A DNA stretch of 64,000 nt from Ochotona curzoniae (GCF_017591425.1 NW_024467106.1:22806501-22870500); one strand, 5' to 3'. Counted from the first letter of the stretch, positions 1-11,260 are shown. Program-made: numbers and translations. Notes: generated by a model not told the origin, from the letters alone.

Positions 1-1000
1 AACTCTGGTATCCTTATGTGACCCACCTCGTACCAATTAGTATCCATGGGTTGCCCCTTATCCTCTCATCCAGGTTTGGACATACAGCAAGAAGCCACAG
101 GACCATGTCTTGGGCCTAAACACTAGGTAATACAGCTCTAACACTGCACAAGGCCTAATAACTGGAAGATCTGAGTATAACCCACCTAATGGCTGCCTGC
201 AGAGCTGAAGGACTGCCTCTGACAGCCCTCCTACAACCTTGAGCAGATTGTGAGAAACCATAACACTGTGTCAAAACTCAGTGCTAGCCTGTAACAATCC
301 AAGGTTGATCATAACCTATTGGTCCCTATTCCCAGGCCAGTACCTGTAGTCAGCCTGGGGCTCTCTAAACAGCAGTCTAGTTTTTGAGACTCATCCAAGC
401 CAGCTTCACCACCTGTGGCTGATAGGAGCAGCATCAGCATCAGCAATACATCTAAACAATGGATTTTGCTCCTGCTCCTAGGGTTCCTACTCCTACTGGT
501 CTGGGTTGGCAGTGGGCTCCAGATATGAGTTGGTATTGTGGCATACTGGACACAAGACAAGGGGTCTAATCAACCACAGGCCAAGGAATAGACCTGTAAG
601 GTTATACTATCCCTTTATAAGCACTTTCCTAGTTCATTCCAAATAGCACTTTAATACCTATTTGGAACAAGTTTAAGTCTGGAGAACATTGTAGAACTGA
701 ATCCGTAAAACAGAATCTGGCAACATCTCAACATAAAGTCTACCTAGCAGAAGTATCCATTGGCTCTGAGAAAAGTAAGAACCTGCATAGAATTTCTAGA
801 ATGACATCCGTGAATGAAGTCACATTACAACACTTTACACTCCAGGATGCAAAAGATGCCATATACCAACAAACATCAAGAACTTCCAGGGAGTGAGCCA
901 GTATATACATGTCTCTCAAAAAAAAGTAATAAAAATTATACACAATACTGAATAAGTATAAAAATGAGAAATTAGAGTTGAGTATTATGGATGTTCAGAC
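1..1000. other. Unassigned sequence, no gene seen
   Basis: The stretch is moderately GC-rich at 300-560 and AT-rich after 600. I see no splice-bounded frame, tRNA or recognised repeat. Read on the minus strand, 1-560 has the composition of a LINE 5'UTR or an LTR, but I cannot match it to a family. The short frames here have no recognisable motif. Confidence 0.3.
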
Positions 1001-2115
1001 AGGAGTGAATTTATACTTATATGGGAAATCAAGGAAGAGTACAAAAAGAACAAGGTTTTGTATGGAATTTTTAATCAAGAGTCATGTTTTTGTGGGGATA
1101 AAACAGAGTGGATGATGGACAGCATACAGATAAGCAAACTGACACAGCAACTTCAGGGTCTTGGACACCTGGGACGTGAGAGGAAAAACAGGGAAGGCAG
1201 AAGTTCTGAAAAAGTAAACAGGAGACCTCATTTTGACTTGTGAAGACTCATTCAACATACTTTATTGATTTAGTAATAACCCCCAGCCCTCTTTTAAACG
1301 TACACACTGGATTCTTTTCTACTAGAAAAAGAAAATCAAAGGAGATTGGGGAAGGAAAGAATATAACAGAGGGGGTAAAGGAGGAGGAGATAAGAACAAG
1401 TGTCAAGATAAGAAGTGTTAGAGAAGTTCAAATGCAGTTCATTGGAAGGGAAAGTGGAACAAACTTAAAAACTGAGAAAAGCAACAGTTTTATTGATTGG
1501 TTGAAACAGAAAAATACATGAAAGGATAAGGGGCAGTTGTCTTCCTAGGACTCAAGGTAAGTAATCAGATACTGGGGGATGAAAGGACAAAGAACATATT
1601 AAGTAACTGTTGGCCATCTGCAGTTACAGATGAAGCAATTGAATAGCCAGGCAAGCCAGGTTTCAGGTTTCCAAGAATGAAAATGAGGACCAGATTAAAT
1701 TCAGAGTGGAGACTAAAAATCTTTAGAAATGAGCAAAAATGCCAGGACCTCACAAAAATGTGGAATCTAGAGAGGACAGGAGAATCAAGGTGGCAAGACT
1801 CGGCATTACAACCCTTGCGTTAATTTCATTCATCACAGCTCTGTGAGTCTAGCCAAGGCAACCTTCGTTCAAAGGAACCATGTGGACAAAGATGAGACCA
1901 GAGGCTTCCATGGGAGCTACTCATCAGCTCATCGGGTCAACGTTGCCGCATTCTACCTGAAATAGCAAAGGTCTATCTCAGGATCTGCACCTTGCTCTAA
2001 GTTAATATTTGCTCAGACTTTAGAAAAGCTGCACAATAGCTCTGTCTAACCTTTCATCTCCTTAGAAGCTCAGTCCTATGATAAGGTAGAAAGAAATCCA
2101 AGAGAGTAAAAAATT
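1001..2115. other. Unassigned sequence with purine-rich patch
   Basis: No repeat family or gene is recognised. A purine-rich patch lies at about 1323-1402 (runs such as GGAGGAGGAGATAAG). The two short plus-strand frames at 1058-1521 are Lys/Glu-rich only because of this composition. Confidence 0.35.
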
Positions 2116-2116
2116 A

Positions 2117-2144
2117 ATCCATCCATCTATCCATCTATTCATTG
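2117..2144. repeat. Short imperfect (ATCC/ATCT)n repeat
   Basis: About seven imperfect four-base units of the ATCC/ATCT type lie between AT-rich flanks. It is a degenerate microsatellite. Confidence 0.6.
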
Positions 2145-2554
2145 ATTTAGTATTCATAGAAACATCTATTGGTTATCAAACTATATGCTGGGTTCTGTGT
2201 TAGACCAATTCTCTTCAACACACATAAAGTTAGTTGGATGAGAAAAACCAAGAACTACCCACAAAACAAGCATAGAAAAATGTCCGATGTAGGCACTAGA
2301 TGGTAGAGATACTAGCTTTCACTACACATTGCTATTAATTTTTGCTGCAATTTTGAAAATCTTTTATAATAAAATGTCAGGAAATAAGCAATTGCAAAAC
2401 AACATGACAAGTGTGTATTAGTATTTAATTCCAAATTGGAATTATTAAATAAGTAAGGAGTCCATTATTCATCCACTGATTGTAATGTTTGGAACACAGA
2501 GTTCTGTGGTCAAGTAAGTTTGTTAAGCTTTGGACTACACAAAGGTAAAGATAC

Positions 2555-3277
2555 TTTTTTTTTTTTACTTCATTTATTGACATCTCAAACATGTTCTATC
2601 CAATATGGCTCTTCATGATCAGATATAACATATATAATTTAGATTTGTTTTACTATATTATTTTTCCATGAGTATTTATTAGATTAACATTCAATGGAAT
2701 AGACATCATAGCACTATGTTCATTGATAGACAAACACAAAGCACAGAATTTCACAAATTGTTTTTAAAAGTCCAACTGTAATGACTTTTAAACCAAATGC
2801 ATAAGCAAAACACAAAACCTTTGAAGACATCTAGTTAAGGACCCTGAAATCAGAGAGGGACATCTCAGTCCAGAACAGCACAGATCATTCAGAAGAGGAA
2901 AAGTAGAGGGAAGCATTACAAGTCACAATGTCACCTTCATCTTTCTACTTGCTTTCAGTCCTTTCATGAAGGATAACTAGAGCCACATCAGAGTCCAGGA
3001 CATCATTTTTAGAATTATGCATGAACAGCACTGTACAATAATAAATATATGAGTCTCACACCAGAAGACATTTTCAACAAGTCCTTTTGTTCTTTCCAAA
3101 TTAGAGAACCCATGTAGGACCTGTATGAAGCATGCATATGCTTACCATTGTGTAGCAACCCAGCAGAAAATAAAGTAAACTGCTTCTTGGAGTGTGTAAA
3201 CTAGGTAAGCAGATGACTTCAGAGAAATCTCCTAACAAAATCTAACTTCTCACTCCAGCTGTTACATCTTCTCTTAA
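2555..3277 (-). other. 3'UTR-like block ending in poly-A (possible retrocopy)
   Basis: On the minus strand this block runs into an AATAAA signal (complement of TTTATT at 2573-2578) followed a few bases later by an A12 tract (T12 at 2555-2566 on the plus strand). That is the layout of a polyadenylated transcript end copied into DNA. A minus-strand frame of about 35 codons ends at a TAG near 2951-2953, but it matches nothing I know. I could not find a second copy of the bases flanking the tail, so retroposition is not proven; it could also be the true end of a minus-strand transcript, or chance. Confidence 0.3.
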
Positions 3278-3535
3278 AAAGTATTTATCTGAAAGAAAGA
3301 GTTTTGAAGAGAAGGTAAGAGAATTTTCTGTCTGGTTCACACCTTAAATAGCTTCAGCAACCTGATCTCCCACATTAGTGGCAGGGACACAGGAACTTGG
3401 GCCATCTTCCATTGCTCTCCCAAAATTTAATAGCATAGAATTGGATCAGAAATAGAACTGCCAGGACTCAAACAATGCTCATATGGGGTCTGGAGTGGCA
3501 TGCAATGGCTTAACCTGTTGTGACACAATGCCAGC
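3278..3535 (-). mobile_element. Old diverged CSINE
   Basis: Read on the minus strand it keeps the order of a lagomorph C-repeat: a head near ATTGTGTCACAACAGG, then CATATGAGC and a box-B-like region, CCAAGTTCC near mid-body, and an AGATAAATAC tail next to A-rich sequence. Divergence is high and no target-site duplication is visible, so this is an early lagomorph insertion. Its Pol III promoter is degraded. Confidence 0.7.
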
Positions 3536-3699
3536 TTCAAGTTACTACATCTGACATGATGATAGAAATGCAATAAATATGCCCCTTTCATATACTTATG
3601 CATATACATTTTCACACAGTTCTGAGAACACTTTTTATACTGCATTAAGATCACTGGTGTGTGCACTGACCTCTCTGCTTTGAAGCTGTGAGTCGGCTG

Positions 3700-4030
3700 A
3701 AGATGAGGCTACAGTTTTCACTTTTGTATCCCATGTGCAAATTCTGAAGGTCCTGGCATGCCACTCTAAAGAGCTTGGATCTTATCCCAAGAGCAATTGG
3801 AAGCACTAGAGCCTTTTAAATAAGGTCAGTTCTTAATAGGACCAGATTTGCATTTAGAAAGCCCTTTGGCTGGATTTTGGAAAGTAGATTAGCGGCAGAG
3901 AGCCAGGTGGCAGAGAGGACCACAGGAAAGCTACGACACCAGTGCAGGTGAGAGATGGGGAGGGTGAAACTAGGGCACTAGCACATGGCATGGGACAGTC
4001 AGAAGTTTTAGGACATAGAATGGGCTGAAA
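3700..4030 (-). mobile_element. L2 LINE relic
   Basis: The string includes the stretch around TTGGATCTTATCCCAAGAGC, then AGAAAGCCCTTTGGCTGGAT and GTGCAGGTGAGAGATGGGGA, which in mammals belongs to the reverse complement of an ancient LINE (L2-type) 3' region. It is heavily diverged and not coding. Confidence 0.5.
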
Positions 4031-4910
4031 TCAGAGATTCCCAGAAATGAAGCAAGTGCAACCTAAAATGGCACCAGTAGGTGGAAAACAGAGAACTTGT
4101 CTGAGAGAGAAGAGAATGAACATACATCACTAAGAGTCCTTTCCCTAAAACCTAGATGCCGTGGAAACACTAAGAAATAAAGAAACTTGTCACAGGTTAG
4201 ATTCCCACAGTTACAAGTCAATGGCTGAGATGCTGGAATGCATTTTTCTGGAAGAAACAAAGCTACATATCCCGATTGGGCCTGGAGGCCACTGACTCTG
4301 CAGTAGCTGCAGAGCATGGCGCCATTTTCATGGCAGGGAGGGCAATGATAAGGAAAGAAAACTGGGGCATGTAGAAGGAAAGCTTTGGATCTAAAACAAT
4401 TTTCACTGTATTCCAGTCTATTCATCTGCCTCCTACTCCCCCTCCCCGCAAATAAGCTGAAGATTCAGCATAGCACACTGCTTATCAGCAGGGTTGTACC
4501 ATTCCAGGGAGACAATCTATGAGAAAATATGTTATACAGCATAGCATGTTTTATAAATGTAAAATGTGAAAGCAGCTTTTCAGTTATCCACTATTCCCAA
4601 AGTGTGGATGTTTCTGGATGGCTGTGTTTGAAAGAAAGTTGGGAGTTTAATTCCTTTGACTATGGAAAAATATTATTTTTTTAAAAAAAAATTTAACCAC
4701 TTTCAAAGTATAGTTTCTCTTACACTGTGCCAGAAACACGAGAAGAGGAGCTTACAAACGACTTTCTTGAGTGAAAATGTGGTAAAATGTGTGCCTTTAT
4801 CCAGGAATATCCATCCTTGCCGACTGTGAGTTCTTCATCTCTAAGATTTTTCAATGTGGAAGGGTCCAAAGACTTAGGCATCAGACTTCTCTACCTGTAC
4901 TCACCTGTGT
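4031..4910. other. Unassigned sequence
   Basis: No repeat or gene is recognised. A minus-strand open frame of 120 codons at 4063-4425 has no domain, signal or conserved motif I can point to, and I regard it as chance. An A/T-rich knot lies at 4668-4694. Confidence 0.35.
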
Positions 4911-4915
4911 AAGAA

Positions 4916-4917
<2 letters not shown>

Positions 4918-4961
<44 letters not shown>
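4918..4961. repeat. (CA)22 microsatellite
   Basis: An uninterrupted AC/CA dinucleotide run of 44 bases. Such runs are usually length-polymorphic and can adopt Z-DNA. The frame through it encodes alternating His-Thr, which is an artefact of the repeat. Confidence 0.95.
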
Positions 4962-4963
<2 letters not shown>

Positions 4964-5219
4964 CAACTCTAAACACTGCCTCGTAGAACGGGGTATATTA
5001 TCCAGTTATGGCAGGTCTGCTCTAAAGGGTACCTATTTTAAAGGTAGGTAGCCTAGTTTTCACTATTTTCCCCATCCTCTAAACACATCACACATCTCAT
5101 ACAGTGCCATTCCCTCAACAATCAGATATTTTAGTAACCATGTAAATCCCATCCATCTCTCCTGTCTCTCAAAATGATCTGAGATCATAAGCAAGGAAAA
5201 TGACAATGATTTAAGATCC

Positions 5220-5360
5220 CTTTGATTACTTAATCATCATAGTGCACCAAGGAAGTGGGTAGGTTATATTCATTTCATAAATAAGGATACAGGCTTACAG
5301 ATTCTCAGTAGGGAAAGCAGGTGTCAAGCCATGTCAGTCTGACTCCAGACTCTAGACTTA
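5220..5360 (-). mobile_element. MIR SINE fragment
   Basis: The plus strand shows the reversed MIR core: TTCATTTCATAAATAAGGAT, then GCAGGTGTCAAGCC and GTCAGTCTGACTCCAGACTC, corresponding to the end of the reverse-complement MIR consensus. It is interrupted at its right edge by the CSINE at 5374. Confidence 0.55.
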
Positions 5361-5373
5361 AGAAGAACTGTGA

Positions 5374-5699
5374 GGGCCCGGCATGGTGGCGCAGTGATTA
5401 AGGTCCTCGCCTTGCATGCCCAGGATCCCATATGGACGCCGGTTCTATCCCTGCAGCCCCACTTCCCATCCAGCTCCCTGCCTGTGGCCCAGGAAAGCAG
5501 TCGAGGAAGGCCCAAAGCTTTGGGACCCTGCACCCACGTGGGAGACCCGGAAGAGGCTCCTGGCTTCGGATTGGCATAGTATCGGCCGTTGCGCTCACTT
5601 GGGGAGTGAATCATCGGACGGAAGATCTTCCTCTCTGTCTCTTCTCTCTGTATATCCGCCTTTCCAATAAAAAAATAATAAAAATAAATCTTAAAAAAA
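5374..5699 (+). mobile_element. Young full-length CSINE with target-site duplication
   Basis: It starts GGGCCCGGCATGGTGGCG, carries A-box-like and B-box-like Pol III promoter blocks in the tRNA-derived head, a body with TTTGGGACCCTGCACCC, and a CT-rich tail ending AATAAATCTT plus poly-A. An 11-bp duplication, AAGAACTGTGA, flanks it (5363-5373 and 5700-5710), showing L1-machinery insertion. The B-box region is slightly shortened (GGTTCTATCC). Several overlapping frames on both strands are translations of this SINE, not genes. Confidence 0.95.
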
Positions 5700-5774
5700 A
5701 AGAACTGTGAGAAAAAGAAACATGTAGTAATGACTATAATAATGACAGTAACTATTAGTTTTTTTATGACTGCA

Positions 5775-6021
5775 TTTTTAAAATTTTTATTGGAAAGACA
5801 GATATACAGAGAGGAGAGAGAGAGGAATATCTTTTGTCCAATGATTCACTCCCTAAGCGGCCGCAACGGCTGGAGCTGAGCCAATCTGAACACAGGAGCC
5901 TGGAGCCTCCTCTGGGTATCCCACATAGGTGCAGGGTCATAAGGCCTTGGGGACATCCTCAATTGCTTTCCCAGGCCACAAGCAGGGAGCTGGATGGGAA
6001 GCAGAGCTGCCAGGAAGTTGG
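5775..6021 (-). mobile_element. Partial CSINE lacking its tRNA-like head
   Basis: On the minus strand the CSINE body and tail are clear (plus-strand markers ATTGGAAAGACAGATATACA and CAAGCAGGGAGCTGGATGGG). The homology stops at about 6021, just where the box-B/head segment should follow, so it is 5'-truncated or deleted. It contains a GCGGCCGC octamer at 5859-5866, created inside the GCGGCC part of the SINE. Confidence 0.85.
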
Positions 6022-6190
6022 AATGAAGACAAAGAGGAAAGACAAAGAAGAAAGAGAAGAAGAATCAGATCAGATTAAAGAGGGAAGAGCAGAGTGTGGG
6101 AGAGAAATAAGGAGCAGAGAGATGAAATGGATGGGGGAAGAAACAGACAGACATACAGAAGGAGAGGAAAGACGAGAGTGGATAGTTAAA
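6022..6190. repeat. Purine-rich low-complexity tract
   Basis: About 170 bases are overwhelmingly A/G (AGAAAGAGAAGAAG-type units). It abuts the truncated end of the previous SINE, so it may have replaced the missing head. It creates the longest open frame in the window (5834-6241), a charged low-complexity artefact. Confidence 0.75.
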
Positions 6191-6261
6191 TATTCTAACT
6201 TTCATATCAGTAAACAGAAAAATCCAACTCTTCAAAGGTAAAATGAAAGTTGATGAGCTGA

Positions 6262-6563
6262 GGATCTGGGGCAATGGCTAATCCTCCCCATGCAAGAGCT
6301 GGAATTCTATGTGGCTGCTCTGTTTCCCATTCAGCTACCCTGCTTGTGGCATGGGAAAGCAGCAGGTAGCAGTCCAAAGCCGTGGAACCTTGAACCCACA
6401 TGAGAGACCAAAAAGAAGCTCCTGGCTCTTGGCTTCATATTGGCTCAGCTCTGGCCATTGCAGTCATTTGGGAATTAACTAGTGGAAGTAAATTCTTCTG
6501 TCTCTCTCTGTAGATTTACCATTCCAGTAAAAATAAACAAAACTTTAAAAAAAAAAAGATCTT
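6262..6563 (+). mobile_element. Older full-length CSINE with target-site duplication
   Basis: The order of CSINE blocks is kept: a head with GGGGCAATGGCTAATCC, TTGTGGCATGGGAAAGCAGC, AGCTCCTGGCTCTTGGCTTC and a tail with AAAATAAACAAAACTTT plus poly-A. A 9-bp repeat ATGAGCTGA (6253-6261, 6564-6572) flanks it. It is more diverged than the copy at 5374. Confidence 0.85.
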
Positions 6564-6572
6564 ATGAGCTGA

Positions 6573-7049
6573 AGAAACAATACCATTGCCAAAAATATTC
6601 ATTTTTGAGATAGCATTGAGTGCTTCTGACATGTCTATTCAGGCAAGGGAGGCCTTGTGATACTGTACTAAACAGAAGCTCCTGATTCCACAGAGCTAAG
6701 TGTTCTAAAACCCACACAGATAGAGCTGTCCCATTTCTCAGCAGCAGTAATATTTTAAAAGATGTTTTCAAGATAAAAATGTTCTATTACCCATAACAGT
6801 AAAGGAATAAAGAAAGAGGACTTCAAACTTGTTGGTGAAATTGTAAGCTCACATAGCCAAGGACATAGTATTCTGAACGGTCTAATTTGACCCAAAGATA
6901 AAATACAGAGCAATGAGTAGAAACCATTTCCATTTGCCCTATTTCCCCAGATTCTACACCTTCCAGCTCAGTTTAAATAAGGTCACAGCTACAGCTAGGT
7001 CCAAAATTGGAATTTTGTATTGTTGATGAAAGAAAGATTTTGTTTTAGG
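6573..7049. other. Unassigned sequence
   Basis: I see nothing recognisable: no repeat, no RNA, no supported frame. Confidence 0.4.
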
Positions 7050-7332
7050 TCCCAAACAAGCATTCAACCTAGTGATTAAGCAGCTTTCCTGCTCCTTGAG
7101 CATCCCTGGACTTAATACCTAGTTCCCTCTCCTGAATCCATCTGGCCATTAACATGGAACCTGAGAATCAGCAATAATGCTCAAATAATTGGGCCCCTCT
7201 CTCCCACCTTAATTAAAGGAGACCTGGATTAAGTTCCCAGCTTCCGGCTGTGGTCATGGCCCAGCACCAACCATTGCAGCTTTTGAGAACTGGCAGGTAA
7301 TCAAGATGGTGTAAAAGGGTGAGGACATATTT
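7050..7332 (+). mobile_element. Ancient diverged CSINE-type element
   Basis: A head-like CTAGTGATTAAGCAGC, a mid-body GAGACCTGGATTAAGTTCCC and the string CCAACCATTGCAGC appear in CSINE order, but with heavy substitution and indels. There is no clear poly-A or target-site duplication. Confidence 0.6.
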
Positions 7333-8019
7333 AAACAGATGGAGAATCATTATCCCGCATTAAGTAGAGAGGGCACATTCCAGGAAAGAGGAGAGGACAG
7401 GCCGACGGTAGAGAGACATACGGAGAATGATGTACATGGGAAAGCAGCAGAGACAATGGTGTGGTATTGCAATGACAAGATACCTCAGCAGCAGCCAGTG
7501 GTGATCAGCGCTCCACCAGAAGCTGGGGTTCCACAGGCAGCCAGGTGGGAATGGGAGTTTACACGTATCAACTGGTTTTTCATTCATCTACCATGCCATT
7601 ACTGTAAGTGTTAATTGACAGCTTCCCTGCAACCATATATAGTAGTTAATAGAATATATTTTCCAAGCTACTATTAATATAATTGGTAGCCAAAAAGTAA
7701 GTTATTTGCTAAATTCATACAGCTGAAAGTTTTGCAAAAGTTTTGAATATTTAACTTTAAGGTCTTCAGTTTTTCTCCAACTTATATGTGTTTTTTTTTA
7801 ATGAGGAAAGTGTAAATCATAATTGTGTATGCTGTCATTTTCTCTAAATCTTTATCTTTTTTCTTCAACAGATATTTTATGGCATGAGATCAAATATTAC
7901 TATTTTCAATTTTGTGATTTAATTTAATACTTCAAGACTTCTAATGCCAGGATCACTCCAGAAATGTGATATCATGCCCATTTCCTGTTTATGCTAACTG
8001 GCTAGATCCTTAACGCTAT
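7333..8019. other. Unassigned AT-rich sequence
   Basis: No gene or recognised repeat. The frames on opposite strands at 7339-7614 and 7360-7587 overlap each other and have no identifiable motif. Confidence 0.35.
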
Positions 8020-8020
8020 T

Positions 8021-8040
8021 TGTTTTGTTTTGTTTTGTTG
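8021..8040. repeat. (TTTTG)n at the L1 poly-A end
   Basis: A short TTTTG/TTTTTG run, the expanded complement of the L1 A-rich tail. Confidence 0.7.
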
Positions 8041-8301
8041 TTTTTATTTCATAGCTTTCTTTATTATTATCATTTTATGATACAGTTCCATAGGCTGTGG
8101 GATTTCCCACACCCCTTCCAATTCCCTCCTCCCCCCAAAGTACCCCTATATTATTACTATACTATAGTTCTTTATAAACAGTCATATGTCCATCATTAAG
8201 GGCATGGACAATGGCAGAGTCCAGCTTCCTATTGTCAAGTTTCACTGAGTCCATTTCTGGTCTGGAAGTAGAGATGCATACTGCATTGTATTCTCACATT
8301 C

Positions 8302-8500
8302 CCTTAAATGAAAAATCACAATACAAAATCAGCAACAGAAAGAAAAATAGAAATTTGCAATGCCATGAAGTTAAATAACATGCTACTAGATATGAGAGTC
8401 TTTATTACTATACATCCCCTTAAATGAAAAGCCACAAAACAAAAACAGGAAGAAAAAAGAAATTAACAATGCCATGAAGTTAAATAACATGCTAAATAAT
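8302..8500. repeat. Direct duplication of about 115 bp inside L1 3'UTR
   Basis: CCTTAAATGAAAA followed by CAATGCCATGAAGTTAAATA occurs twice, with starts near 8302 and 8417. The two copies differ by point changes and small indels, so the duplication is not recent or was inherited from the source L1. Confidence 0.8.
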
Positions 8501-8880
8501 GTGTCACTGAGGAAAATCAAGAACCTTCTTGAAGAAAATGATGCTACTGTATGATCTACTTGAAGAGATTAAACTTAGAAAAAATCAAAATCCATGATAC
8601 AGTTTCCGCTAATCTTTGTTGGTGAGATGTCTCCTGTAGGCAATAGATGAGTTTTGTGTTTTTTTTTTAAATCCAGTTCATATTATGGGTCGCTCCAACT
8701 AGGTTGAAGCTCCCACTGGTTTATATGTGAGGGCCAAGTGTGTGCTGGGCAGAATCAGGCTGGACTGTAACCTTTATGCTATTTGGCATGAAGTATGGAT
8801 CTAATTTCATTTTCAAAGTAAATGGCTAGCTATGTAAATCTATAGATGAATTCTTCTATTGTCTCCTCCATAATAATGTG

Positions 8881-9225
8881 TTTAAATTTTTAATGTTTAA
8901 TTAGCTGACAGTACATTGTTACTTCAAATACTGTGTTTTTCTCTGGTATACTAATCTGTTTTCTGCTCTTTCAGTCATTTTCAGATTAATTTAAAATTGA
9001 TAATGTGAGAAATGATGCTGCTACTTCGGTTGGTAATCATATAAATCTACAATGACTATTAAAAGTAATAGCCTATTGACCATGATAAATGAGATAAATG
9101 ACTATTATAAAATTTAGCATTATTTGTAGAAGGTCTTCTCTCTTCATACATGCTGCAGACTGATCTACAGTAAATGTCAGATCTACCTCACATGCTATCG
9201 CCTCAGTTTCTTAATCTTCTTATTG
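8881..9225. other. Unassigned AT-rich sequence
   Basis: Nothing recognised. Confidence 0.35.
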
Positions 9226-9420
9226 TTTTTTTTTCAGATTAAGCAATTTGATTTTATTAATAATGACAACAGAGCTAAAACCATGAAAAGATGCTACATC
9301 TTACCGCAGAGTACAGAAATAAGACATTAAGGGAAATCTCAAGGAGAAATGATTCCAAACCCACTTCTGAAAATTTCTTCTATTTCTTGCATGACAGTTA
9401 TTAAGTTGGTATTGAAAAAT
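9226..9420 (-). other. Polyadenylated transcript-end-like block
   Basis: On the minus strand an AATAAA signal (complement at 9253-9258) is followed about 18 bases later by an A9 tract (T9 at 9226-9234), the spacing of a mature mRNA end. I cannot name a parent gene, find no coding frame, and see no target-site duplication. It may be a small 3'UTR retrocopy or chance in AT-rich DNA. Confidence 0.25.
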
Positions 9421-10925
9421 ATTGTCTTTGTACAGTCCATTTTGACACTTCTTTTGATATTTGGGAGATTTTCATTTTTGCTCTAGTACCAATCATGTTA
9501 TAATGCCTTCTGCATCTTACAATGCTTTGCCTAGGCTTCTTTTTCCCTTACCTAGCCTTTTACCATTCAGTTTTTCACCTTGGAACTCACTCTTTGTGTG
9601 TGGGCAATGCAGGCAGGAGGATGGGCAGGGTGGGAAGTATCACTAAGCTCCCAAATCTGTATTGTGATATATAAAATTTAGCCTACTTTGTAAAAAATGT
9701 TAAATGTTACCAAAAGAATTTTTAAAAATAAACATATGCCCTGTCTCTAAAGCTACCTGTAGATCAATCATTCAGTTTTTTTTTAATTTCTCCTTTCCTT
9801 CATTTTTTTCTCCCACAGTGTACATAAACTAGCTCTATTTGGTAAAAATGCATAAAATTTACATGTTATTGTTGCTTGGGTTTCAGATCTTACCCACCTC
9901 TGCTGTCATGTTTTATAAATCTGACATCTACAATCAAATATAGTTATGCGTCCAATGTACCAAACTTTCCTTAGTCATAGTATGTTTGGCTGAGGTTCAC
10001 TTTCTATTAGATTTTTTAATTCCTAATTTTAGTATACCCTCAGTTCTTCCACATTGAAAACTGTTTGCCTTAACTTGAATTTTAAAGAACAAATTGGCCT
10101 GATAAATCATTAGTTAACATTAGCAAGTTTGTTGGAAATAGTATTCCACTGTTTGTTATCTGTCCTCCTTTTTCGTGTTAAGAATTCTGATGCCAATTTG
10201 AGCTTTTTCTTCTTTAAATTGGTTTGTATTTTCACCTAGAAGTCTATATAGTATTTTCAAATTTATTTTTAAAGACTATTTTTTTTTTGAAGCAAGTACT
10301 CCAGGTCCATTTTCCCAAGCATCATATGTGGCAGACTTTTTCAATATAGAGATTTAGAACATTTTTTTCCAACATACTTTTCTCGGATTATAGTTTCAAA
10401 TTTAATTTTTATTTTTCCAGTTCTTCAGGAACTCTAGTTGTATATATTTTGGGGCCTTCATTGTCTATGTTCTGAATCAATTAGTTTTCTTTCAATGTTT
10501 TTATATCCTCAGTATTTTTTGGTTACCCCCTTGGCAATTTTCTTTCCAATCCCCAGTTGCTCTTATTATATTTGCAATTGAATCTATTACCCATAAGCCT
10601 TGTTTATGCTCACTTCTGAAATAATTTTGTCATTTCTTTCTGAAATAAGTCAATTTCTTGTCTTCTTCGTAATTCTATATCAGCATTTAATTTTTAGTTT
10701 TTGGAATCGAGAAAAAAAATTATTTACGTGCTTAAGAATATTCAAGATGTGTCTTAGTCAAGTGTCATGATTAGTTTTAGGGGAAGTATTCCTTTTCTTT
10801 TTGCTGATTTATTTTCTTCTAAAAATCTCACAAAATTCTTTCATTCATTTCTCAATGTTATATTTTCCTGATCTTCCCCGCACAAAAAAAAGGGGGGGCT
10901 TTTGGAGTTAAAAGTGAAGAGTTTA
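9421..10925. other. AT-rich unassigned sequence
   Basis: T-rich on the plus strand, especially 10240-10720. That part has the feel of an antisense ancient L1 5' region, but I cannot anchor it to a named family. No gene is seen. Confidence 0.3.
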
Positions 10926-11260
10926 GGGCCCGGCGCGGTGGCGCAAGTGGTTAAAGGTCCTCGCCTTGCACGCCCGGGATCCCATATGGGCGCCGGTTCT
11001 AATCCCGGCACGGCAGCCCTGCTTCCCTTCCAGCTCCCTGCCTGTGGCCTGGGAAAGCAGTCGAGGACGGCCCAAAGCTTTGGGACCCTGCACCCGCGTG
11101 GGAGACCCGGAAGAGGCTCCTGGCTTCGGATCGGCATAGTATCGGCCGTTGCGCTCACTTGGGGAGTGAATCATCGGACGGAAGATCTTCCTCTCTGTCT
11201 CTCCTCTCTGTATATCCGCCTTTCCAATGAAAAAATAATAAAAATAAATCTTTAAAAAAA
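10926..11260 (+). mobile_element. Young full-length CSINE with 15-bp target-site duplication
   Basis: Among the least decayed copies in the window. The head is GGGCCCGGCGCGGTGGCG, the A-box-like TGGCGCAAGTGG lies near 10938, the B-box-like GGTTCTAATCC is at 10995-11005, and the poly-A ends at 11260. Flanking 15-bp direct repeats AAAGTGAAGAGTTTA (10911-10925 and 11261-11275) are identical, indicating recent L1-driven insertion. Internal Pol III promoter blocks look intact. The 117-, 105- and 83-codon frames overlapping it are translations of the SINE. Confidence 0.97.

Larger units (their letters stand above)
8020..8880 (-). mobile_element. Lagomorph L1 3' end (3'UTR), 5'-truncated
   Basis: On the minus strand the sequence passes AGGAGACATCTCACC, then a long A-rich 3'UTR, a G-rich tract (complement of CCCTCCTCCCCCCAAAGTACCCC split across 8122-8147), CCACAGCCTATGGAACTGT and an A-rich end near 8040. 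The same 3'UTR order occurs on the plus strand at 40755-41040, which confirms the family. An internal direct duplication of about 115 bp lies in it (8302-8500). The upstream boundary is approximate. Confidence 0.8.

Noticed and set aside
4789..4986. His-Thr repeat protein
   Set aside because: Translation of the (CA)22 microsatellite. The same applies to the Ser-Leu/His-Thr frame at 16370-16645.
5834..6241. Longest open frame of the window (135 codons)
   Set aside because: It starts in an antisense CSINE and continues through a purine-rich low-complexity tract, giving only charged low-complexity sequence with no domain.
5374..6563. CRISPR-like array of repeats
   Set aside because: The repeated units are 300-bp SINEs in mixed orientation with irregular spacing. 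There are no short regular repeats or spacers, and the DNA is mammalian.
10926..11010. tRNA gene
   Set aside because: The A- and B-box-like blocks belong to the tRNA-derived head of CSINEs. No complete cloverleaf with an anticodon arm is present here or elsewhere in the window.
10841..11255. Recurring peptide family (…IRSQEPLPGLPRGCRVPK…) on several frames across the window, looking like a repeated gene
   Set aside because: The same peptides arise wherever a CSINE lies (also 5398-5598, 34768-34968, 38922-39191, 42127-42489, 43762-44007). They are antisense or sense translations of a non-coding SINE.
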